From NCBI GenBank assembly GCA_045403015.1, contig JAXIPI010000101.1, positions 1 through 5,511 of the forward strand: DNA of 5,511 bases, written 5' to 3'. This document shows positions 1-4,680 of this stretch, piece by piece. The notes beneath the pieces are model-generated. The model was not told where the DNA came from, did no database searches, and worked only from the letters and a program-made list of their open reading frames with translations. This DNA comes from Gaiellasilicea sp045403015 (lineage in GTDB: Bacteria > Actinomycetota > Thermoleophilia > Gaiellales > Gaiellaceae). Within the stretch, counting starts at the first letter, position 1. Each line of letters begins with the position of its first letter. Made by a program: the position numbers and the translations under genes.

Positions 1-10
1 CGTCCGACCG

Positions 11-877
11 ATGCGCGCGCTCCGGTCCCTGGGCGATGTTGTCGAGGTGGAGCCGCGCCCTTTCCCCGCGGTCCTCCATCACTTCGACCAGCATCTCGAC
101 GTGATCGGCCGTGCGCCCTCGACCCGGCGGCAGTACCGCTACGAGCTGCTGCGATGGTGGACCGACTACCTGTTCAACGCCGAGCTCGAGGTCGCCGACG
201 TCCGGCCGACCCACGTCGAGGAGTACCTCGGCGGGTTGCCCCGCCACGGGTCCAAGCGCACCGACGCGATCCGGGCGCTGCGCGCGCTGTTCGCCTGGGC
301 CGTCGTCGAGGGTGAGGTCGACCGTAACCCCATCGCGCACATCCCGGTCCCCCGGCCGAAGGTCGGCCCGGCTCCCGACATCACCGACGACGACCTGCGC
401 CGACTCCTGCGCGCTGCGTTCCGCCGTGAGCCCCGGCGAGGGTGGGCGATCCTGCTCGCCTACGTGACCGGCGCGCGGGTTGGCTCGCTCGTCGCGGTGA
501 AGCCGAGCGACGTCCACCTCGGCCCGGATGCCCGGCTCGACCTCCTCGAGGCCAAGGGCGGGAAGCCGTACAGCGTGCCGCTCGAGCGCGCCGGGGTCAT
601 CGCGGCGCGAAACCTATCTCAAACATATGTTTCCGGCGATCGGCTCATCGGTGTCGGCGCCGAGCGGTTCCGTCAGTGGGTCCACGCCGCCGAGCAGGAA
701 GCCGGGCTCGGCCGCGTGTGGCCGCACCTGCTGCGCCACGCCGCGTCGACGAGGGTCGCCCGGCGCGCCGACCCGGAGACGTGGCGACGCTTCATGAATC
801 ACGCCGACCTGTCGCAGTGGTCGCGGTACGTCGCCGGGACCGACGAGCAGGTGCGGCGGGCGCTGCCGACACCGTGA
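11..877 (+). CDS. int: Tyrosine recombinase / phage integrase (start may lie left of the window)
   Basis: This site-specific recombinase would insert and excise the phage genome through a covalent 3'-phosphotyrosine intermediate. The 288-residue reading has an N-terminal helical core-DNA-binding domain at about residues 20-105 (PSTRRQY, then helices ending in RALFAWAVVEGEVDRNP). The catalytic domain covers about 120-285. The full active-site set is visible: R156 in TGARVGSL, a lysine in the beta-hairpin (K182 or K185, AKGGKPYSVPL), H239 and R242 in PHLLRH, H264 in MNHADLSQW, and nucleophile Y273 in WSRYV. Nothing suggests decay. The ATG at 11 is the first available start, but no Shine-Dalgarno is visible in the ten bases before it and the frame stays open to the window edge. 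The true N-terminus, possibly with an arm-type DNA-binding domain, may therefore lie outside. It is convergent with the tail/lysis genes and separated from them by a hairpin. It is most likely a phage integrase rather than a XerC/D housekeeping enzyme, because of the phage context. Confidence 0.93.
   Translation: MRALRSLGDVVEVEPRPFPAVLHHFDQHLDVIGRAPSTRRQYRYELLRWWTDYLFNAELEVADVRPTHVEEYLGGLPRHGSKRTDAIRALRALFAWAVVEGEVDRNPIAHIPVPRPKVGPAPDITDDDLRRLLRAAFRREPRRGWAILLAYVTGARVGSLVAVKPSDVHLGPDARLDLLEAKGGKPYSVPLERAGVIAARNLSQTYVSGDRLIGVGAERFRQWVHAAEQEAGLGRVWPHLLRHAASTRVARRADPETWRRFMNHADLSQWSRYVAGTDEQVRRALPTP
621..632. other. AT-only-cored 12-bp perfect palindrome inside the integrase gene
   Basis: AAACATATGTTT is a perfect 12-bp palindrome within a strikingly AT-rich patch (about 609-634) of an otherwise very GC-rich gene. 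It encodes part of NLSQTYVS in the integrase catalytic domain. It has the form of a dimeric protein-binding site, but the sequence alone does not show a function. Confidence 0.4.
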
Positions 878-884
878 ACGCGAA

Positions 885-929
885 AGCGCCCCCCGACCGC
901 AGGGAGGAACGAGACGGTCGAGGGGCGCT
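885..929 (-). terminator. Hairpin terminator between the convergent integrase and tail/lysis units
   Basis: An inverted repeat pairs 885-899 with 915-929 around a 15-nt loop. All 15 positions pair except 893/921, which is C-A in the + strand transcript but a G-U wobble in the - strand transcript. The stem is therefore fully paired only when read from the tail/lysis operon. On that strand it starts 25 nt after the holin stop codon and is followed by TTTCGCG, a short T stretch rather than a long U-tract. Short or absent U-tracts are common in GC-rich terminators. It begins 8 nt after the integrase stop, so it may act in both directions. Confidence 0.75.
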
Positions 930-954
930 GGGCCGACGCGGAGGCGTCAGCGTT

Positions 955-1146
955 CTATGGGCCGAGGGTGTTCGACTCCCTCGACGCGACGAAGGTGACC
1001 AGCCAGCCGATGACCGCCGAGACAGCGGCGACCACACCGGGCTCGACCTCCACGTCAAAGGCGAGCAGCGCGGCGACGATGGCGGCCCACAGGCCGAGCC
1101 AGGTCTCGGTCGGCCTGCTCTTGATGAAGTCGATGATGCGTCTCAT
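955..1146 (-). CDS. Small two-TM holin
   Basis: This 63-residue protein has two hydrophobic helices, about 16-30 (WLGLWAAIVAALLAF) and 37-54 (GVVAAVSAVIGWLVTFVA), joined by a short acidic turn (DVEVEP). Its N-terminus is basic and its C-terminus short and polar. Small size, two TM segments and position at the end of a lysis region next to an endolysin fit a class II-type phage holin, which would permeabilise the inner membrane at the end of infection. The start is ATG at 1146, with AGGAGGG just upstream and overlapping the stop of the preceding gene. The gap from AGGAGG to ATG is only 3 nt, shorter than usual, which could limit translation. It is the last gene of the run, followed by the hairpin terminator. 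The holin call comes from size, topology and context, because holins share little sequence. Confidence 0.72.
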   Translation of the reverse strand: MRRIIDFIKSRPTETWLGLWAAIVAALLAFDVEVEPGVVAAVSAVIGWLVTFVASRESNTLGP

Positions 1147-1153
1147 GACCCTC

Positions 1154-1729
1154 CTAACAGATCGGTGGCGGCGCCGGATGGCCGCCGCAGTTGGGGGGAG
1201 GAACGATGGTCGTGATCGTGATGACCGGCGGTGGCGGGATCGGCGCCGGGCTGACCGAGACGGCCTCCTCGACGATCTCCATCACGACGCCGAGCGACTG
1301 ACCGAGCGCGCCAGCCATCTCCGGTTCGTTGGAGCGAAAGGTCCGCTCACATCCGGTGACCTGATCGGAGGGATCGACGAAGCACTGGTCGGTGCCCGGT
1401 CCCCCGACGACGACCTCGCCGCCCCGGTCGTCCACGGCGAACAGCCGATCCGGTCCCGCGCCTCCCCGCACGACGTCCCGGCCACCGCCACCCACCGCCG
1501 TGTCCTTGCCCCTCCCGGCTTTGAGCAGGTCGTTGCCAGCCTGGCCGTGGATGAAGTCGTTCCCGGGTTTCGCGCATAGGACGTTGCGCGCTGCCGTCCC
1601 GGTCTTCACATCGCGCTGCGGCGTGCCGACCCAGGTGCAGAGTCCCGGCGCCCGGGGTGCGCTGTTCGCCACCACGAGGCCGACGAGGGCAAGCGAGGCC
1701 ACCGATATCAGGATCAGAAGTCGGCGCAC
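1154..1729 (-). CDS. Secreted or membrane-anchored RTX-like calcium-binding repeat protein
   Basis: Read from GTG at 1729, this is a 191-residue protein. Residues 1-23 are VRR followed by a long hydrophobic stretch, a signal peptide or N-terminal anchor. Next comes a cysteine-flanked region (C31 in LCTWVGT, C52 in NVLC), then RTX nonapeptides at about 56-96 with the pattern GND/GKD/GRD/GPD every nine residues. A final GGPGTDQC lies at 109-116 and C127 follows. RTX repeats fold into a calcium-bound parallel beta-roll outside the cell. Residues 161-191 are proline-rich and end in Cys (NCGG to PPPIC). CTxxGTxxxD with RTX repeats resembles secreted actinobacterial proteins. The gene lies between small membrane-protein genes and the holin. 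This start gives a 16-nt overlap with the upstream gene and has only a weak ribosome site. An upstream in-frame GTG at 1834 exists but would put an Arg-rich leader before the signal. The role is unknown; virion, lysis or surface-modifying functions are possible. Confidence 0.75.
   Translation of the reverse strand: MRRLLILISVASLALVGLVVANSAPRAPGLCTWVGTPQRDVKTGTAARNVLCAKPGNDFIHGQAGNDLLKAGRGKDTAVGGGGRDVVRGGAGPDRLFAVDDRGGEVVVGGPGTDQCFVDPSDQVTGCERTFRSNEPEMAGALGQSLGVVMEIVEEAVSVSPAPIPPPPVITITTIVPPPNCGGHPAPPPIC
1382..1564 (-). repeat. RTX-like glycine/aspartate nonapeptide-coding repeats
   Basis: Successive units GNDFIHGQA, GNDLLKAGR, GKDTAVGGG, GRDVVRGGA and GPDRLFAVD keep strict nine-residue spacing. 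A short insertion (DRGGEVVV) and a last GGPGTDQ follow. The aspartate in each unit matches the calcium-binding position of hemolysin-type repeats. A more degenerate unit (GTPQRD) precedes the block. Confidence 0.75.
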
Positions 1730-1959
1730 TCGACCGGCACTTTCGGCACGATGAAGTCGTGGGGTACGCCGAGCTGGTCGGCGATCTCGGCGAGCGCGGT
1801 GAGCTGCTCGATGTTCGCCACGGCCGAGACGCACGTCACGGCGAGCGTCGTCCGGTTCGCGAGCCGCTGGTTGAACGATGAGATCAGGACCGGCGCCGCG
1901 ATCGCGAAGGAGACGGCGACCACCAGGAGCGCGAGGACGAGCCAGCGGTAGCGGGTCAC
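1714..1959 (-). CDS. Small single-TM protein with an exported Cys-containing domain
   Basis: This 81-residue protein starts at GTG 1959, which overlaps the upstream stop codon as GTGA, an arrangement typical of translational coupling. A short basic N-terminus (VTRYRW) leads into one hydrophobic helix at about 6-27. About 50 residues follow, with C43 and C78, an amphipathic stretch (NIEQLTALAEIADQLGV) and a C-terminal VPVECADF. By the positive-inside rule the C-terminal part should face outward, where the two cysteines could pair. It lies between a coiled-coil/TM gene and the RTX-like gene, within the lysis region. Similarly built single-TM proteins with a C-terminal cysteine are common near the lysis genes of actinobacterial phages (recalled from general knowledge, not tested). 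An accessory holin, spanin-like or superinfection-exclusion role is possible, but none can be chosen from sequence. Confidence 0.7.
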   Translation of the reverse strand: MTRYRWLVLALLVVAVSFAIAAPVLISSFNQRLANRTTLAVTCVSAVANIEQLTALAEIADQLGVPHDFIVPKVPVECADF

Positions 1960-2147
1960 GGGCCGGACACGATGCCGACCCCGGCGGAGAGCAGCGAGGC
2001 GAGCAGTGCGGTGCCGAGCACGGTAAGGAGCAAGCGTCGCGTCCACCTCACCTCCTCCCGCACGGTCTCGAGGTCGGTCGTGTTCCGGCTCTCGTGCTCC
2101 TCGAGTCGGCGGCCGAGCTCACCGAGGGTCCACTCGCCGTTCGGCAC
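1956..2147 (-). CDS. Small coiled-coil plus C-terminal TM protein (XhlA-like topology)
   Basis: This 63-residue protein has a charged, heptad-like N-terminal helix (LGELGRRLEEHES to LETVREEVRW, about 8-35). It is followed by one hydrophobic helix, about 38-60 (RRLLLTVLGTALLASLLSAG). An amphipathic helix ahead of a C-terminal TM segment is the layout of hemolysin XhlA-type phage proteins, which work with holins and endolysins. This is a similarity of topology, not demonstrated homology. The start is GTG at 2147, one nucleotide after the stop of the endolysin gene, with only a weak GAGCGG element upstream, so translation is probably coupled to endolysin. Its direct adjacency to the peptidase gene supports a lysis role. 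Confidence 0.72.
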   Translation of the reverse strand: MPNGEWTLGELGRRLEEHESRNTTDLETVREEVRWTRRLLLTVLGTALLASLLSAGVGIVSGP

Positions 2148-2148
2148 G

Positions 2149-2601
2149 TCATCCGCTCAGTCGGAAACTCGCGTGCCACGGCTCCCCGTCTACGCCGTAG
2201 TGCCAGCCCTCGGCAACGAGAGCTCTCTTGATCTGGGTCCGTCGTACGATGCCCTGGCCCATGTCGATATCCACGGCGAGTGCTTCGGTGTGCAGTGAGC
2301 CGTCCGGGTCGGCGAAGCGGCCGGGCTCCCTCGCGTAGAGATCACGCTGGAGGGAGTAGCTCCGGTATCCCACGCCGGTGATGAGGATGTGCCGCACCTT
2401 GCCCTTGCGCCTCAAGCGCTTCGGGGTGGTCCGTTCCTCTGCGGCCTTGAACGCACGGAGCGCCGGTCCCTGGAGTGTGACAGAGCGGGAGTCCGTCTGC
2501 CTGTAGGTCTGGAGGTTCGGTGGCGCGTTGAATCGACCGGGATTGCGTGCAGTTATGACGCCGTACGGCGTCTGGAAGTCGCCGTCCTGGTAGTTGCTCA
2601 C
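2149..2601 (-). CDS. M15-family peptidoglycan peptidase, probable endolysin
   Basis: Read from GTG at 2601, this 150-residue enzyme has the VanY/M15 signature. R80 and Q85 lie in GYRSYSLQRDLY. The zinc ligands are H104 and D111 in SLHTEALAVD, and H143 in EPWH, with E140 as the likely catalytic base. M15 enzymes cut peptide bonds in peptidoglycan (D-Ala-D-Ala carboxypeptidase or L-Ala-D-Glu endopeptidase); which bond is cut here cannot be told. There is no cell-wall-binding domain and no signal peptide, so export would depend on a holin. The usual glycine in SxHxxGxAxD is alanine here. The GTG overlaps the preceding stop as GTGA with GGGGTG 8 nt upstream. A longer in-frame reading to 2763 adds an Arg/His-rich leader that overlaps the preceding gene and is unlikely to be real. 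It sits after the virion genes and before small TM genes. A tail-tip peptidase is the alternative. Confidence 0.85.
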   Translation of the reverse strand: MSNYQDGDFQTPYGVITARNPGRFNAPPNLQTYRQTDSRSVTLQGPALRAFKAAEERTTPKRLRRKGKVRHILITGVGYRSYSLQRDLYAREPGRFADPDGSLHTEALAVDIDMGQGIVRRTQIKRALVAEGWHYGVDGEPWHASFRLSG

Positions 2602-2927
2602 TCGCTGAACACCCCGATCGTGAGGTTCGTGACCGCCGAATAGGTGAGCTGCACTTTCTGATTCACGTCGTTGAACCGCGCCGTCGGGAATGGCCCGATT
2701 TTCACATCGCCGGTCGTTGCGGGGATGATGATGGCGAGATCGTGAGCGAATCCCTGGTCGCACAGACGCGGACTGTCGACGGTGACCGTTCGGGTAGCGG
2801 CGTTCGTGTTTTTGACGTGGATGTAGGTCTTCCCGTTGTTGGCGAACTCATCGCCACCGGCACCGCATGCCACGTAGTCAGCGGCCTCGCCGTCGAGGTC
2901 AATCTGTTGAACGGTGAGGGTTGCCAC
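2598..2927 (-). CDS. Small beta-rich phage virion protein
   Basis: This 109-residue protein has alternating hydrophobic/polar segments suggesting an all-beta fold, and no signal or TM segment. The arrangement is: MATLTVQQIDLDG; a Gly-rich GAGGDEFANNGKTYIHVKN; a TRTVTVDSP strand; AIIIPATTGDVKIGPFPTARFND; and VQLTYSAVTNLTIGVF at the end. The 'FANNGKTYIHVKN ... IGPFP..RFND ... V.LTYSAVT' pattern is one I recognise from small conserved proteins in the structural modules of many phages (memory, not a search). A decoration, tail or fibre-associated role is plausible. The start is GTG at 2927 with an excellent AGGGAGG ribosome site at 5-nt spacing that overlaps the preceding stop. Its strong ribosome site suggests high expression, as expected of a virion component. 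Confidence 0.75.
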   Translation of the reverse strand: MATLTVQQIDLDGEAADYVACGAGGDEFANNGKTYIHVKNTNAATRTVTVDSPRLCDQGFAHDLAIIIPATTGDVKIGPFPTARFNDVNQKVQLTYSAVTNLTIGVFSE

Positions 2928-2932
2928 GCTTG

Positions 2933-2939
2933 CCTCCCT
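2933..2939 (-). promoter_or_regulatory. Ribosome binding site fixing the GTG start at 2927
   Basis: AGGGAGG lies 5 nt before GTG 2927 and overlaps the stop codon of the preceding gene. It is the best-spaced strong Shine-Dalgarno in the operon and supports the non-ATG start. Confidence 0.75.
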
Positions 2940-3501
2940 AGGGACTCAGCCTCATACCGGCCATGAACGAGTTGGTGAAGACCGTGGTCGTTCCCGATGC
3001 GGCCACCTGCGCCCATTGGGGTTGCACCACGCCCGCCGTCCCAGCCAATGCGACGATGGCCTGGATCACTACGCCCTGGGTCGAGCCAACACCGGCCCCA
3101 CCGATCTGCTGCGATGCGGTCGCCTCCGTGAGCATGTTGGTCGCGACAGCGGCGATTCCGGGGACAGCGACCCACGCGCTTCCGTTCGCCGCGTCGTATT
3201 GCACGACGGCCCACCGCGACGTCGCGCTTGCGGGGTAGGTGAATCCAACCTTGAAATCCGCGGCGGTGGGGGTGTCCATGAGCAGGACGGTCTGCAGGAA
3301 CCACACTTCGTTGGCAGCGAGAGTTGGGGTTACCAGATGGGTGTCGTTCGCGAGCGTGGTCGACGTGCTCGTCTGGTTTGCCGACTTCCGCGCGATGAGG
3401 TGCATCGTCGACATCAGGTTGTCGCGGACAAACGTGTTCCACAGCGCGGCGGGGGCAACCGCACCGGTGACCGCCGAGTCGATCGGGACTGTGAACCCCA
3501 T
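2938..3501 (-). CDS. Small fibre-like / minor tail virion protein
   Basis: This 187-residue protein begins with a short attachment-like segment containing WNTFVRDNL (21-29). Such a motif is seen near the N-terminus of many phage fibre and minor tail proteins. From about residue 40 it is Ser/Thr/Ala-rich and predicted to be beta-structured: ANQTSTSTTLANDTHLV, NEVWFLQTVLLMDTPTAADFKVGF and, near the end, VVQPQWAQVAASGTTT. This order recalls small jelly-roll (C1q/TNF-like) domains in phage receptor-binding or fibre proteins; that is fold inference only. There is no signal peptide or TM. The ATG at 3501 is preceded by GAGGTGAGGC, which overlaps the end of the hub gene. The next gene starts 10 nt downstream. 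Its place right after the hub gene fits a tail-tip or host-contact component. It is much shorter than typical fibres, so it may be only one of several. Confidence 0.72.
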   Translation of the reverse strand: MGFTVPIDSAVTGAVAPAALWNTFVRDNLMSTMHLIARKSANQTSTSTTLANDTHLVTPTLAANEVWFLQTVLLMDTPTAADFKVGFTYPASATSRWAVVQYDAANGSAWVAVPGIAAVATNMLTEATASQQIGGAGVGSTQGVVIQAIVALAGTAGVVQPQWAQVAASGTTTVFTNSFMAGMRLSP

Positions 3502-3509
3502 GCCTCACC

Positions 3510-4679
3510 TCACCAGTACCAACGGGTGTCGATGCCCCAGCGGGACTCGCCCCAAATCCAGTAGTCCGTCGCGCGATCGAGCGGCGACAGGTTCCAGCCG
3601 ATGTTCCACACGCCCTGACGGATCGTTTCGGTGGTGCCCTCGATAAACGAGTCCTGCGAGATGGTGCCGCCCCCGACCGGGTTCTTTCGGAACCGCACCT
3701 TGTCGTGGATCTCGCGGCCGAGGATGTGGGGCCACTGGACGTCCTGCCCCTTGGCCGATGAGAGGTCGACGCCGATGACCCGCAACGCAGGCTCGCTGAA
3801 CCGTGCCACGAGGTACTCGGCCTTCGACTGCTGCTCGTTCGCGTCTTCGTGGAGCGTCGACTGCACGAGCGTCCGTTTGAAATAGCGGGTCTGCGAGGCC
3901 GCATCCATTGCTTCGCCGTCGAGGTTGCCCGGCGAGATGACTTTCGTCTCGTTCCAGATCTGCGAATCATCGAACGAGGTCGACAGCTCGGCGTAATGCT
4001 TCTCGAGGCCGGATTCGCCCCACGTCAGGTTCGTCTCGTCGAGCGCCACCGTGATCGGCTTCGTGCGATCCAGGAACGTGATCTTGCCGTCGCGCGAGAC
4101 GAACAGGACACCGCCCTCGGTGGCCTCGACCATCTGCAGGTGCGTCAGCGCGCGCTCGTCGACGAGCGTCACTCCCTGGATCGTCGAGATGCCGGTGTCG
4201 ATGGCACGGTCGGCAGCAGGCCACCCGATCGCGTCGAGCACCGCGTTGACACGAGTGCCCGACAGCTCGGCCGAGCGCGTGATGTTCACGTCGGCAAGCG
4301 CGAGCACCTTGAACGCATCGACGGCCTTGATCGTGACCCACGCGGCACCAGCGGGACCGCGGGTCCACGCCTGCGGCCACTCCTCGATGTAGCCGTTGAA
4401 TCGGTCGTAGGTCACGCCCTCCCACGTCGCGCGGATCCTCATTCGGCGCATGGGCCGCACGTTCGGCGAGTAGGGGCTCGCCAGGTTCGTCGGGTCGTAC
4501 TTGCCCTCAGGGTTTCGGAGCTGGGTCGTGACGACCCCGGCTACGACTTGGTCGCGCTCGTGACTGCGGCCCCGGCGGATGGTCGTCGACTGGTGATCCG
4601 CCGAGACGTCGGTCCACGTCGGCGTCGAGCCCGGATCGGTCGCGAACGCGATCTCGCAGACGAGGGTTGGAAGTCCCAT
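3510..4679 (-). CDS. Minor tail protein, tail-tip hub-like
   Basis: This 389-residue protein directly follows the tape-measure gene, where siphophage tail-tip genes lie. The N-terminus has TWTDVSADHQSTTIRRGRS (21-39), VTTQLRNPEGKYDPTN (50-65) and SPNVRPMRRMRIRA (71-84), then FNGYIEEWPQ (94-103) and VTIKAVDAFKVLALAD (115-130). This order is typical of actinophage minor tail proteins built on a hub (gp27/Tal-like) fold. The middle contains LTHLQMVEATEGGVLFVSRDGKITFLDR. The C-terminus is tryptophan-rich (TDYWIWGESRWGIDTRWYW). It would form the tail-tip ring that closes the tail tube and anchors fibres. The ATG at 4679 lies one nucleotide after the tape-measure stop (TGACATG), with only a weak GGGA upstream, implying coupling. 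No separate distal tail protein gene lies between it and the tape measure, so this protein may serve both roles or another copy lies elsewhere. Confidence 0.85.
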   Translation of the reverse strand: MGLPTLVCEIAFATDPGSTPTWTDVSADHQSTTIRRGRSHERDQVVAGVVTTQLRNPEGKYDPTNLASPYSPNVRPMRRMRIRATWEGVTYDRFNGYIEEWPQAWTRGPAGAAWVTIKAVDAFKVLALADVNITRSAELSGTRVNAVLDAIGWPAADRAIDTGISTIQGVTLVDERALTHLQMVEATEGGVLFVSRDGKITFLDRTKPITVALDETNLTWGESGLEKHYAELSTSFDDSQIWNETKVISPGNLDGEAMDAASQTRYFKRTLVQSTLHEDANEQQSKAEYLVARFSEPALRVIGVDLSSAKGQDVQWPHILGREIHDKVRFRKNPVGGGTISQDSFIEGTTETIRQGVWNIGWNLSPLDRATDYWIWGESRWGIDTRWYW

Positions 4680-4680
4680 G

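Noticed and set aside
878..954. attP core or tRNA fragment in the int-holin intergenic region
   Set aside because: The 77 bases are largely the hairpin; no tRNA 3'-end-like sequence or second copy of a core could be recognised.
442..1215. + strand frame overlapping int and running through the terminator into antisense of the holin
   Set aside because: Arg/Ala-rich shadow that crosses the hairpin; the int frame has all catalytic residues.
968..1579. + strand frame antisense to the RTX-like and holin genes
   Set aside because: Out-of-frame shadow with no domain, whereas the opposite strand encodes RTX repeats and TM helices.
1730..1834. N-terminal extension of the RTX-like gene to 1834
   Set aside because: It adds an Arg-rich, non-signal leader over the preceding gene; GTG 1729 places VRR directly before the hydrophobic signal.
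1960..2046. N-terminal extension of the single-TM gene to 2046
   Set aside because: It reads through the preceding coding region with an Arg-rich translation; GTG 1959 in a GTGA overlap fits the operon's pattern.
2602..2763. N-terminal extension of the M15 gene to 2763
   Set aside because: The leader is Arg/His-rich, overlaps the preceding gene by over 160 nt, and has no counterpart in M15 enzymes; the GTGA overlap at 2601 gives a natural start.
2702..3970. Long - strand reading frame of 422 codons overlapping three virion genes
   Set aside because: Arg/Ser/Pro-rich low-complexity translation, no ribosome site, and it lies out of frame over the hub, fibre-like and small virion genes, which have coherent proteins and good starts.
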